In this document: piece after piece, positions 1-9,005 of the stretch
Position numbering within the stretch: the stretch's first letter is position 1
Layout of the letters: each line of letters starts with the position of its first letter
From: Bryobacterales bacterium F-183
GTDB lineage: Bacteria; Acidobacteriota; Terriglobia; Bryobacterales; Bryobacteraceae
NCBI GenBank assembly: GCA_016865505.2
Contig: AP025252.1
Location: 3,038,001 to 3,102,000, forward strand
Direction of reading: 5' to 3'
DNA length: 64,000 nucleotides
Program-made: the position numbers and the translations under genes
Notes under the pieces: generated by a model
The model's database searches: none
Seen by the model: only the letters and a program-made list of their open reading frames with translations
What the model was told of the DNA's origin: nothing

Positions 1-1562
1 TCGTCAAACGTGGCTTCCGCTTCCTTGTACTTCTTCTGTTCAAAGAACGTGTACCCCAGGTGGAACCGCGCATCGGCCAGCGACGGATTCGCCTTCAGCA
101 GACCCTGGAACGTCGCCTGCGCCTTTTCGTACTCGTGCAGGCCGCGCCATGCGACACCGCGCATCAACAGGGCTTGCACATTACCCGGCTGCTTCGAAAG
201 AATCTCTTCCGCCGCCTGTACACCCTTCGAAAAATCGCCACGGTTGATGTACACCTGGCTCAACAGCAGACGCGCCAGCGCAAAGTCGGACCGTAGGCGC
301 ATCGCTTCTTCGAGCTCCACCCGCGCGCGATCAATCAAGTCCGTACGCGTATTCTCCTTCGCCGCTTGCGACATCAAAGCGCGCGCCAGTTCGTACCGGA
401 AGATCGGATTGTCCGAATTCTGCCGCACCATCGCCGACAGATCGTTCACCGCCTTGGTGATCTTCGCCAGGTCGCCGGATCCCACTTCCAAAGCCGACTT
501 CATCGCCTTGGCTTCTTCGTCCTTGGGATCTTCCGCCAGCAGCTTATCCACCATCTGCGTGGCCGTATCCAGCTTGCGCTCGGACACATCCAATTGGATG
601 ATGCGCTTGATGTACGTGTTCTTGGCGGACTTCTCGGTGGCCTTGCTCAAGCCTGCTTCAAATTCCTGCCGGGCCTTGGCGTTCTCACGCAGAGTGGCGT
701 AAAACTCACCGGCGCGCAGATGCGTCTCGGTGATGTCCTTGCGATCCGTCATCTGCTTGATCGTCGCTTCCATCTCCGGGCGCCGCTGCGTACCGTAATA
801 GTGCGCTGCCATCTGCAGGTAGGCTTCGGGGCTGCCCACGTTCGCAACCTTCTGCTTCAGGATCTCTTCGGCTGGCTGCGGCTTGGACTGCGTCATGTAC
901 AACCCGTACAGCAGGTCGTAAAACGGCGCGGCCTTTTTGTTCCGCCCAATCTGTTCCTTGCCCAGCGATTCCGCGGCCTCAAACTGCTTATCGTTCAACA
1001 GCGCCTGCGCCAGCGGTACAGTCACTTCCTGTTGATCCGGCTTCGCCGCATTCGCCTTCTGGTACTTCTCAATTGCTTCTTTCGCCCGACCCTCGGCCAA
1101 GTCCAAAAACGCTGCCAGACGCAGACCGTCAAACGACTTCGGATCCCGCTTCAGCAGCCGGTCCGACACGTCGCGAATTTCCTGCGCAAACTGCTTGGCG
1201 CGCTTCGGATCCTGCGCCGTCGCGATCATGTAAATTTCCGCCAGCTTCGCGCCCGCGTCCGAATTATTGGGGTTCAGCGTAAACGCACGTTGCAACGCGC
1301 CGATCGCGTCAGACCAGTTGTTCAGCTTGATGCTGGTGAGCCCAAGTTTGTAATAGGCGTCGGCAAACGTGGCATCTTCGCGCAGCGCGCGGCGGTAGTA
1401 CAGCGCGGCCTGTTTAAACTCGTTTTTCGCGTACAGCTTGTCGCCGTTGTCGAGAAATTTCTTGCTGCGGACCTTCGGGTCAGAACTGCAGCCCGTGGCT
1501 GCAAACAACAGGATAAAGGCGAGCAAAACTCCGCCTAGTCCTGACTTGACAAAGCGCTTCAT
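1..1562 (-). CDS. TPR-repeat lipoprotein (3' end beyond left edge)
   Basis: The reading frame runs from the ATG at 1562 to the left edge without a stop, giving about 520 residues. The N-terminus is a lipoprotein signal: basic start MKRFVKS, a hydrophobic stretch and the lipobox ATGC at residues 22-25. The rest is a series of degenerate 34-residue tetratricopeptide helices, for example YYKLGLTSIKLNNWSDAIGA and ALLMRGVAWRGLHEYEKAQA. TPRs are protein-protein scaffolds, so an envelope-anchored assembly or secretion role is likely; the PEP-CTERM-type TPR lipoproteins are built in this way. The substrate is unknown. It is transcribed divergently from the PQQ-propeller gene at 1664. Confidence 0.88.
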   Translation of the reverse strand, partial: MKRFVKSGLGGVLLAFILLFAATGCSSDPKVRSKKFLDNGDKLYAKNEFKQAALYYRRALREDATFADAYYKLGLTSIKLNNWSDAIGALQRAFTLNPNNSDAGAKLAEIYMIATAQDPKRAKQFAQEIRDVSDRLLKRDPKSFDGLRLAAFLDLAEGRAKEAIEKYQKANAAKPDQQEVTVPLAQALLNDKQFEAAESLGKEQIGRNKKAAPFYDLLYGLYMTQSKPQPAEEILKQKVANVGSPEAYLQMAAHYYGTQRRPEMEATIKQMTDRKDITETHLRAGEFYATLRENAKARQEFEAGLSKATEKSAKNTYIKRIIQLDVSERKLDTATQMVDKLLAEDPKDEEAKAMKSALEVGSGDLAKITKAVNDLSAMVRQNSDNPIFRYELARALMSQAAKENTRTDLIDRARVELEEAMRLRSDFALARLLLSQVYINRGDFSKGVQAAEEILSKQPGNVQALLMRGVAWRGLHEYEKAQATFQGLLKANPSLADARFHLGYTFFEQKKYKEAEATFD

Positions 1563-1663
1563 GGCAGTTTTCAATTCACTCTTAGTTCAGCACAAACGTT
1601 CTAAACGCCGCAATGGAGCATGGGTACAGGACCGCGGCCCTATAAATTGATAAGCTGAACCTC

Positions 1664-2929
1664 ATGAAACGCTGCGTCCTGTTGCTGCTGGGGGGATGGC
1701 TCCTCGGGATTGCGAGCTTCGCCGAAAACTGGCCCCAATGGCGGGGTACCGGACTCGACGGAGTCAGCAAAGAGCGCAATCTGCCGGTGAAGTGGTCATC
1801 CACCGAAAACATCACCTGGAAACTGCCCATGCCCTCGTGGACGGGCGCGACCCCCATCATCTGGGGCGAACGGATCTTCTTGAGCGTCGCCGACGGCGAC
1901 AATCTTCAACTCTGGTGTGTCGACCGCAACGACGGCAAGCCGCTGTGGAAAAAGCACATTAGCGGCGGCAACGTCAAAATGCGCAAGCAGAACATGTCCT
2001 CGCCCTCCCCCGTCACCGACGGCAAGTGGGTCTGGGTCATGACCGGCACCGGCTTCCTCAAAGCCTTTGACTTTCAAGGCAACGAGCAATGGGTGCGCGA
2101 CATCCAGAAGGACTACGGCAAGTTCGGCCTCAACTGGGGCTACGGCTCTTCGCCGCTCTTGCACGAGGACTGGCTCTTCGTCCAAGTGCTACACGGCATG
2201 ACCACGGACGACCCGTCGTACGTCCTCAAGCTCGATAAGAAGACCGGCAAGACCCTCTGGCGCGTGGAACGCCCCACCAAGGCCATTCAAGAGTCGCCAG
2301 ACTCCTACACCACGCCTGTCCTCGCCACCACCGCCGCCAAAACCAAGGAACTCATCATCAGCGGCGGCGACGCCGTCACCGGGCATGACCTCGCCACCGG
2401 CAAGGAACTTTGGCGTGCCGAAGGCTTCAACCTGCAGAACAACGGAGCCTACCGCGTCATCGCCAGCCCGCTCACCTACGGCGACCTCGTCTTTACTCCC
2501 ACCCGTATCCGGCCTCTGCAGGTGTACCGCGCCGGCGGCAAGGGCGACGTGACGGAATCCCGCCGCGTCTGGAAGTTTGAGAACGGACCCGACGTCCCCA
2601 CGCCTGTCACCGACGGCAACCTGTTCTACTCCATCAACGACCGTGGCATCGTCTGGGCCCTCAAGATGCAAACCGGCGAAGAGGTCTACGGCGGCAAACG
2701 CATCAAGCCCGGCACCTACAGCGCTTCCCCCGTCCTCGCCGACGGCAAGATCTACATCACCAGTGAAGACGGCGTCACTACCGTACTCAAGGCCGGACCC
2801 GACTTTGAGATCCTGGCAGAAAACAACATCGATGAGTACGTCCTCAGCTCCGTCGCCGTATCCGACGGCCAGATCTTTCTGCGTGGCGACAAGCACCTCT
2901 ACTGCATCGGCAAGCGAGTCAAACAATAA
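1664..2929 (+). CDS. Secreted PQQ-like beta-propeller protein
   Basis: A 421-residue protein with a signal peptide ([20 protein letters not shown]), then the [11 protein letters not shown] opening that is common in exported PQQ-like/BamB-type propellers of Acidobacteria and Planctomycetes. Repeated blades carry the tryptophan-docking pattern G-x-x-L-W-x (for example [27 protein letters not shown]). Such proteins are periplasmic or surface propellers, usually without a proven cofactor. Its stop codon overlaps the next start (TAATG at 2927-2931), so it is translationally coupled to the methyltransferases. A scaffold role is inferred; no quinoprotein dehydrogenase active site was recognised. Confidence 0.9.
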   Translation: MKRCVLLLLGGWLLGIASFAENWPQWRGTGLDGVSKERNLPVKWSSTENITWKLPMPSWTGATPIIWGERIFLSVADGDNLQLWCVDRNDGKPLWKKHISGGNVKMRKQNMSSPSPVTDGKWVWVMTGTGFLKAFDFQGNEQWVRDIQKDYGKFGLNWGYGSSPLLHEDWLFVQVLHGMTTDDPSYVLKLDKKTGKTLWRVERPTKAIQESPDSYTTPVLATTAAKTKELIISGGDAVTGHDLATGKELWRAEGFNLQNNGAYRVIASPLTYGDLVFTPTRIRPLQVYRAGGKGDVTESRRVWKFENGPDVPTPVTDGNLFYSINDRGIVWALKMQTGEEVYGGKRIKPGTYSASPVLADGKIYITSEDGVTTVLKAGPDFEILAENNIDEYVLSSVAVSDGQIFLRGDKHLYCIGKRVKQ

Positions 2930-4386
2930 TGAGCAACCCAGTCCGTACGGACTACGACGTTGTTGAGTATCCGCATCGCCCATTTGCCCAGACCCAACCG
3001 GACCGCTTGGCCGTCATCGGCACGTTGTTCGGCATGCAGCCCGCGTTGCCGGACCGCTGCCGCGTGCTCGAATTGGGCGGTGGCTCCGGCGGCAACCTGA
3101 TCCCGCTTGCGGACCTCTTCCCCAACTCCACCTTCTTCGGTGTCGACCTCGCGCAAACCGCCATCAACCAGGGCCAAAAGCGCATCGACGCCCTGGGACT
3201 CAAGAACATCCGGCTCCAGCGGATGGACGTGATGGAGTTCCCCGCCGATGCCGGCGAGTTCGACTACATCATCGCCCACGGCCTCTTCAGTTGGGTGCCC
3301 GATTTTGTACGCGACAAGGTCCTGCAGATCTGTCAGGATCACCTCGCCCCCCAGGGCATCGCCTACATCAGCTACAACGCGTACCCCGGCTGTCACATCC
3401 GCCAAATGTGGCGCGACATGATGGTATTCCATACGCGTCAATTTACGGAGCCAAACGATAAGGTCCAGCAGGCCAAAGGCATGATGAACCTTGTCGCCAA
3501 TGGCTGCACCCGGCAGGACCCTGCCCACATGCTCGCCAAGGACGAGGTGGAAAAGCGTTCCAAGCTCGACGATTCGGCCATTTTCCACGACGATCTCTCG
3601 CCGGTCTGGCAGCCCTTTTACGTTACCGAGTTCCTCTCGCTGGCTGGCGCCAAGGGCCTCCGCTTCCTCGGCGAAGCGACCTACAGCGACCTGCAGCCCA
3701 CAACCCTCACCCCCGAAGCGCTCGCTCAATTCGGCCCCATGCGCGACGCAGACCCCGTCATTTTCGAGCAGTACATGGACTTCTTCAAGATGCGCAAGTT
3801 CCGCCAGACTCTGCTCTGCCGCGCGTCCGTCCCGGTCCAGCCTGCCGACCCCAACACGCTGCGCTCGTTCCACTTCACAGCGCCTATTCAGCAGGTCCCC
3901 GTGCAGGACCCCAACGCCCCGCCCGGCACCGCCGCCTTCCGCCACGGCATCAACGAGGTTACGGTCACCACCAACAACCCCGTCACCCTGCCGGCGCTAC
4001 GGATGCTGGCCGACCGCTGGCCCTCGTCCTCTTCCTTTACCGAACTGGCCGCCGCATCCGGCGATGGGGACGCACTCTGCCCCATCCTGCACTCGTTCTA
4101 CGCGTCCTCGTTCCTCAACCTCCACTCCATCCCGCGCAAACTCGGCGGCCGCGGCAGCGACAAGCCCGAGGTTTGGCGCGTCGCGCGCTTTGAAGCCACG
4201 CTCGACCGAGGCATCCCGCACCTCCACCACGGCGCGATTGAACTCGAAGACGACGCCACTCGTCAACTCGTATCTCTCATGGACGGCACCCGTACCCGCG
4301 CCGAACTCGCTCTCTACGGCGGCGGACCCGCACAACTGGACGCCACCATCGCCAAGATGGTGCGCGCCGGAATTCTGATCCGGTAG
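2929..4386 (+). CDS. SAM-dependent methyltransferase with regulatory domain (copy 1)
   Basis: A 485-residue protein. Motif I for S-adenosylmethionine binding is VLELGGGSGGNLIPLA near residue 45, followed by FFGVDLA (motif II acidic residue) and FDYIIAHGLFSWVPD. The middle and C-terminal part matches the methyltransferase regulatory region usually seen behind this catalytic domain (PF10119-like). The start at 2929 overlaps the previous stop. The gene next door encodes a paralog of the same length and motif order, so a tandem duplication is clear. The substrate is unknown; in this family it is often a surface polysaccharide or a peptide. Confidence 0.88.
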   Translation: MSNPVRTDYDVVEYPHRPFAQTQPDRLAVIGTLFGMQPALPDRCRVLELGGGSGGNLIPLADLFPNSTFFGVDLAQTAINQGQKRIDALGLKNIRLQRMDVMEFPADAGEFDYIIAHGLFSWVPDFVRDKVLQICQDHLAPQGIAYISYNAYPGCHIRQMWRDMMVFHTRQFTEPNDKVQQAKGMMNLVANGCTRQDPAHMLAKDEVEKRSKLDDSAIFHDDLSPVWQPFYVTEFLSLAGAKGLRFLGEATYSDLQPTTLTPEALAQFGPMRDADPVIFEQYMDFFKMRKFRQTLLCRASVPVQPADPNTLRSFHFTAPIQQVPVQDPNAPPGTAAFRHGINEVTVTTNNPVTLPALRMLADRWPSSSSFTELAAASGDGDALCPILHSFYASSFLNLHSIPRKLGGRGSDKPEVWRVARFEATLDRGIPHLHHGAIELEDDATRQLVSLMDGTRTRAELALYGGGPAQLDATIAKMVRAGILIR

Positions 4387-4407
4387 GAAGCCTCAAAAAT
4401 CACGCAA

Positions 4408-5844
4408 ATGTCCACCGAATACGATCAGATCGCATACATCAGCCGGCCCTTCCGGCAGACCCATCCGGACCGTCTGGCGACCCTCGCAATCGTGCATGGG
4501 CTCACCCCGCCAAACCCCGCCACCGCGCGAGTTCTGGACATCGGCTGTGGCAACGGTGGCAACATTCTTCCGATGGCCGCCTGCCTGCCGGATGCACACT
4601 TCTTCGGTTTCGACCTGGCCGCCACCGTGATCGCGGACGCTGAGGTTCGCCGCCAGCGCTTGGGCCTCAACAACGTCCGCCTCGAGGCGCTCGACGTGAT
4701 GGAGTTCCCGGAAGACGCCGGCCAGTTCGACTACATCATCGCCCACGGCTTCTATTCCTGGGTGCCGGACCCTGCACGCCTCGCCATGTGGAAGCTGATA
4801 GAAAAGCACCTCAGCCCCCACGGTGTCGCCTATGTCAGCTTCAATGCGTACCCCGGCGCGATGCTCCGCCACGCCTGGCGCGATGCGGCTGCCTTTCACA
4901 CCCGTGGCATCACCGACATCAACGAACGCAAAGCCAAGTCCGTAGAGATGCTACGCATGATGGCCAGCGCCACCAAACGCGCCGGACCTTGGGAAGCCGT
5001 CGTACAGGAAATGGTCAAGGCAGTGGATACCAAGGGCGAGAACTGGGTCATCCACGACGATTTCGGGCCCTTCTTTCAGCCCTATTACTTCCACCAGATC
5101 GCGGACAGTGCGGGCCAGCATGGCCTCCGCTACCTGTCCGACGCCAGCTACTACGACATGCAGCCGCACGAAATCGTGCCGGACGCAAAGCCCATCCTCG
5201 ACCAACTCGCTGCGCAGAGCATCGAGCTTCGCGAGCAGTACTACGACTTTTTGGAACTGCGCGCTTTCCGCCAGTTGCTGCTCTGCCGTCAGGATCAGCC
5301 CATCGCCCGTCCCGTCGATCCTGCGCGCCTCCAATCGCTGGAGTTCAGCACCGCCGCCAACACAGCCGGATCTACCGCCAACGGCGTGTTTGCCGTACAC
5401 AACCCGTTAACCGGCATCCAGGCGGAGATCCCCGCGCCGTACAAGCGCATTCTCGATCAGATCCGCGCCGCTTGGCCCAACAGCGTGCCGTTCTCCGCAA
5501 TCTTCCCGTCGGAGACCAACCGTGCGGCCATCGCCCAGATCGTCGACAACCTTTGGGGCGGGGCATTGATTGAAGCCCACGCCGTACCGCAGCGTGCCGG
5601 TGACGGCAAGGCGGACCGGCCCGTGGTCTGGCACATCGCCCGCGACGAAGCGGCGCAAGGCTTGCCCGTCACCACTCGTCTGCACACGCAAACGCAGTTG
5701 GACGACGTCAGCGCCAAGCTGGTGGCTCGTCTCGACGGTACGGCCTCGCGCAGCGACCTCGCGGCCGAGTTTGAAGAGTTGGATGAACGCCTGCTCTGGC
5801 TAGGCGCCATGGGCCTGCTCGACCCCACTCCGTCTCACTCGTAA
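4408..5844 (+). CDS. SAM-dependent methyltransferase with regulatory domain (copy 2)
   Basis: A 478-residue paralog of the protein encoded at 2929. It repeats motif I (VLDIGCGNGGNILPMA), FFGFDLAATVIADAE and FDYIIAHGFYSWVPD, and the same C-terminal regulatory region, which ends in a short DGTASRSDLAAEF segment equivalent to DGTRTRAELALYG in copy 1. The two genes are 21 bp apart and probably form one operon with the propeller gene. Many substitutions separate the copies, so the duplication is old and the substrates may differ. The last 10 bp overlap the convergent ADOP permease gene. Confidence 0.88.
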   Translation: MSTEYDQIAYISRPFRQTHPDRLATLAIVHGLTPPNPATARVLDIGCGNGGNILPMAACLPDAHFFGFDLAATVIADAEVRRQRLGLNNVRLEALDVMEFPEDAGQFDYIIAHGFYSWVPDPARLAMWKLIEKHLSPHGVAYVSFNAYPGAMLRHAWRDAAAFHTRGITDINERKAKSVEMLRMMASATKRAGPWEAVVQEMVKAVDTKGENWVIHDDFGPFFQPYYFHQIADSAGQHGLRYLSDASYYDMQPHEIVPDAKPILDQLAAQSIELREQYYDFLELRAFRQLLLCRQDQPIARPVDPARLQSLEFSTAANTAGSTANGVFAVHNPLTGIQAEIPAPYKRILDQIRAAWPNSVPFSAIFPSETNRAAIAQIVDNLWGGALIEAHAVPQRAGDGKADRPVVWHIARDEAAQGLPVTTRLHTQTQLDDVSAKLVARLDGTASRSDLAAEFEELDERLLWLGAMGLLDPTPSHS

Positions 5845-8339
5845 CGTAGCGCGTGCATCGGATCGATGCGGGTGGCCCTGAGCGCAGGCACATAGCCCGC
5901 CAGCAGGGCCACCAGAGCCATCGCAATCGTCGCGGACCCCACCACCAGCGGGTCCGACACTTCCATCTTGTACAACTCGCTGGCAAACAGCCGTGCCAGT
6001 CCCAGCGCCGCCGGGATTCCAACAACGGTTCCAATCACCACCATCCGCGTGACCTCTCGCAGCACCATATTGCGGACGGACGCCGCATCGGCGCCCAACG
6101 CCAGCCGAATGCCAAACTCACGCGTACGCCGCGCCACCGAGTAGGCCAGCACGCCGTACAGCCCCACTGCGGCCAGCAACGTCGCAAGCAGCGCAAACGC
6201 CGAGGCCTGCGTGGTAATCATGCGATCTACAAACACGTTCTCTTTGATCTGCGTCTCCATCGTCTTCAAATTCTCGATGGGCAGTTGGCTGTCTTCATTG
6301 GCCACCGCGCGGCGCACCAGCGGAATAATCTGCTCCGGCGGCAAGGCCGTACGCACGTACAGCGACACCGACCCAAAGTCCTTCCGTTGCCGGAAAGGCG
6401 TATAGAACAACGGTGGAACCGCGTCCTTCACGCTGCTGTACGTCGCGTTCTTCGCCACACCGACAATCGTGATGTCGTTCGGCTCCTTCGCGCTCGCCCC
6501 GCGCCGCATACGCTTGCCGATCGGCGCAGTGCCGCTACCCAGATTGAACTTCCGCGCAAACGCCTCGTTGATCACCGCCACCTTAGGACCCGCCGCATTG
6601 TCGGCCGCCGTAAACTCGCGTCCCGCCAGCAGTGTCATGCCCACCGTACTGAAGAAGTTGGGGCCTACTTCGTTAATCATCGAGTCCATATCGGTGTCCG
6701 GACCAGCCACAAAGCCATCCACGGTCACATTCGTGCCATGGTTATCGCCGGCCACCAACGGCACTGTCGCGCCGGTCACCCCGCTCACACCGGGAATCGC
6801 AGCCAGCGAGCCTTCCAACTTCTCCACCAACGCCAACGCCCGTTGCGGCGTGTACCCGCTCAGATCGGGCGAGATCCCAAACGTAATCAGGTTGCTGGTC
6901 CGGATACCCAACTCCACCCGAGCGATGTTCACCAGGCTCTTCAAAAACAGCCCGGCGGAAATCAACAACACCAGCGACAATCCAATCTGCGCCGTCACCA
7001 ACGTCGACCGGAACCGCGCCGCCGCCCCCGATGCCGACACCTGCCCGGCCTGATCCTTCAATGTATTCGACAAGTCCGGACTCGTACTGTGCAGGGCAGG
7101 GAAGATCCCAAACATCAACCCGGTCAGCAGCGAGATGCCCAGCGTAAACAACAGTACGCGCCAGTCCGTAGTCTCGGCAAAGAACGCCTGCCCTTCGGCC
7201 GGCATCATCGACACCATGCCGTACAACGTCCAGCGCGACACCAGAATGCCGCCCAAGCCGCCCAGCATCGCCAACACCATCGACTCGGTCAACAACTGCC
7301 GGATCAACTGCCAGCGGCTCGCGCCAACCGACAGGCGAATCGAAATCTCACGGCTCCGGTTCGCCGCCCGAGCCAGCAACAAGTTCGCGATGTTCGCGCA
7401 GGCAATCAGCAGCACAAACCCGGTAATCGCCAGCAAAAAGCCCAACACCGGCCGGCTGTCCCGCCGTAGACTCCCAAACCCTAAGCGCCCGCTTTCGAGC
7501 ACCAACTGCTTGGCCTTGAAGCGATCCATATAGGTCTTGCTACCGCTCTTCTGCAGTGGCAAATCGACCTCTTTGATAATCCCCGTGTACACGACATTGA
7601 TCGCGGTCTGCGCCTGCTCCATCGACATACCGGGCTTGAGCCGCCCGAACAGGTACACCCAATAGCTCATCCGCTCCGCCAGCCCCGTCCAACCCGGCGT
7701 CAAAGCCTCACGCATCGCCAGCGGCGCATACAGATCCGGTTCCAGCCCGATGCTCGTGCTCGTAAACTCCTGCGGACCCACGCCGACAATGGTCATCGCC
7801 TTGCCGTTCACGGTCATGGTCTGCCCCAGTACATCGGTGCGCGACCCCAACTTGTTTTCCCAATACTTGTGGCTCAGCACCACCACCGGATGCCCGCCCG
7901 GCTTCTCATCATCGCCGGGACCCAGCAGGCGTCCAGCCGTCGCCTGCAACCCCAGAAGCCCAAAGTACTGCCCGGACACAAACAGTCCAAGGCTCGAACT
8001 GGTCTGCCCGCGAAACGCTACATTGGCGCCAAAGTTCCGGAACCCCGCCACCCCTTCAAAGACATTGCTTTTTTCCAGGTCCCGCAGCATCGGGGCGCTG
8101 AACACATAGCTCGGCCCGCCGCTATCGTTGGCCGAACTGCTCCCCATCTTCGGACCTTCATCGCGCAGGTTCACTAACCCTTCTGGGGCGTGAACAGCAA
8201 GCGGCTTCATCAGGATCTGGTCGAAAAGCGAAAACATGGCGCTATTGGCGCCAATCCCAAGCGCAAGCGAAAGTACAGCCACCGCCGAAATGACGGGCGT
8301 CTTGGCAAGAGTTCGTACAGCAAACCGGAGGTCCGACAT
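5835..8339 (-). CDS. ADOP-family ABC transporter permease (MacB/FtsX type)
   Basis: An 834-residue membrane protein beginning MSDLRFAVRTLAKTPVISAV. It has two MacB-type periplasmic core domains, each followed by an FtsX permease block. The first block shows LLIACANIANLLLARAANRSREISI and the second shows the related RTREFGIRLALGADAASV. This tandem layout, the GIGANSAMFSL segment near residue 30, and the R-x-T-R-I-D-P ending are typical of the ADOP permeases (TIGR03434) greatly expanded in Acidobacteria. They are thought to export peptides or lipids with a separate ATPase, which is not encoded nearby. An in-frame TTG at 8351 is an alternative start; ATG at 8339 is preferred because it matches the family N-terminus. 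Confidence 0.93.
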   Translation of the reverse strand: MSDLRFAVRTLAKTPVISAVAVLSLALGIGANSAMFSLFDQILMKPLAVHAPEGLVNLRDEGPKMGSSSANDSGGPSYVFSAPMLRDLEKSNVFEGVAGFRNFGANVAFRGQTSSSLGLFVSGQYFGLLGLQATAGRLLGPGDDEKPGGHPVVVLSHKYWENKLGSRTDVLGQTMTVNGKAMTIVGVGPQEFTSTSIGLEPDLYAPLAMREALTPGWTGLAERMSYWVYLFGRLKPGMSMEQAQTAINVVYTGIIKEVDLPLQKSGSKTYMDRFKAKQLVLESGRLGFGSLRRDSRPVLGFLLAITGFVLLIACANIANLLLARAANRSREISIRLSVGASRWQLIRQLLTESMVLAMLGGLGGILVSRWTLYGMVSMMPAEGQAFFAETTDWRVLLFTLGISLLTGLMFGIFPALHSTSPDLSNTLKDQAGQVSASGAAARFRSTLVTAQIGLSLVLLISAGLFLKSLVNIARVELGIRTSNLITFGISPDLSGYTPQRALALVEKLEGSLAAIPGVSGVTGATVPLVAGDNHGTNVTVDGFVAGPDTDMDSMINEVGPNFFSTVGMTLLAGREFTAADNAAGPKVAVINEAFARKFNLGSGTAPIGKRMRRGASAKEPNDITIVGVAKNATYSSVKDAVPPLFYTPFRQRKDFGSVSLYVRTALPPEQIIPLVRRAVANEDSQLPIENLKTMETQIKENVFVDRMITTQASAFALLATLLAAVGLYGVLAYSVARRTREFGIRLALGADAASVRNMVLREVTRMVVIGTVVGIPAALGLARLFASELYKMEVSDPLVVGSATIAMALVALLAGYVPALRATRIDPMHALRYE

Positions 8340-8455
8340 CGCCAAGCGCAAAGTGCAACTGGCTCGCCAGACTTTTCCTTTTTGTTTTCAACGATCCCAC
8401 ATGGGGCGGTGTCCGTTTCCGAACAAGGTATGAATGATTTTGCAAAAGGCGGCCA

Positions 8456-8701
8456 ATGCGGCACAATGTGGACATGGAGCCGGCCATCACGCGAAATCCG
8501 AACGTCATGCACGGGCAACCCGTGTTCCGTGGTACTCGCGTCCTTCTCCAAACCCTGTTCGACTATTTGGAGCACGGCAAAGGCTTGGACGACTTTTTGC
8601 GTGGCTACCCCACCGTAAGCCGCGATCTCGCCATCCAGGTGCTCGAAGAGTGCAAGCAACTGCGTCTCGCACAAGTGGAAGATGCGGCTCCTGTTGGATG
8701 A
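8456..8701 (+). CDS. DUF433 domain protein, probable antitoxin
   Basis: An 81-residue protein with the DUF433 signature: ITRNPNVMHGQPVFRGTRVL, then a helix-turn-helix-like segment GKGLDDFLRGYPTVSRDLAI. DUF433 proteins are small winged-helix-like proteins often paired with PIN-like toxins. ATG at 8456 has AAGG six bases upstream; a second in-frame ATG at 8474 would begin MEPAITRNP, which fits the family N-terminus equally well. The end overlaps the following PIN-like gene by 20 bp, the coupling expected of a toxin-antitoxin pair. Antitoxin function is inferred from family and context. Confidence 0.85.
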   Translation: MRHNVDMEPAITRNPNVMHGQPVFRGTRVLLQTLFDYLEHGKGLDDFLRGYPTVSRDLAIQVLEECKQLRLAQVEDAAPVG

Positions 8702-9005
8702 GTGCGTCGACGAGGACCTTCGTCACAGCCTAACGGACCACGACTGCCAAACCGCCCGCTATGCGCAACTTGCCGGTCTCGATGACAACCAACTCCTGAC
8801 CGCAGCCGAAGCAAAAGGCTTTGAGGTGCTGATCACCGTGGACCAGCACCTGCCCTTCCAACAGAACCTCGAAGCGGGCAACCTTGCGATCGTCGTACTC
8901 TGCGGAAGATTCGCGCGCCTTTCCGATCTCGAACGTCTCGTCCCCTCCCTTCAGTCGGCGCTGGCGGAGATCCGACCCGGGCGCGTGGTTCGCGTTACCC
9001 AATAA
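8682..9005 (+). CDS. DUF5615 PIN-like protein, probable toxin
   Basis: A 107-residue PIN-like protein. The N-terminal MRLLLDECVDEDL and the later EVLITVDQHLPFQQNL supply the acidic residues expected of the metal-dependent ribonuclease fold (DUF5615, the Mut7-C-like branch of PIN). It overlaps the DUF433 gene by 20 bp and so is co-translated with it. Its predicted role is an RNase toxin held in check by the DUF433 partner. Its last 11 bp overlap the convergent CreD-like gene. Confidence 0.85.
   Translation: MRLLLDECVDEDLRHSLTDHDCQTARYAQLAGLDDNQLLTAAEAKGFEVLITVDQHLPFQQNLEAGNLAIVVLCGRFARLSDLERLVPSLQSALAEIRPGRVVRVTQ

Noticed and set aside
366-1538. A 390-codon open frame on the + strand opposite the TPR lipoprotein
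   Set aside because: It is rich in Arg, Gln and His without domains, and mirrors the codon pattern of the minus-strand lipoprotein, which has a signal, lipobox and TPRs.
5853-7469. A 538-codon open frame on the + strand across the ADOP permease gene
   Set aside because: Arg/His/Gln-rich product with no family features; the minus strand carries a complete ADOP permease.
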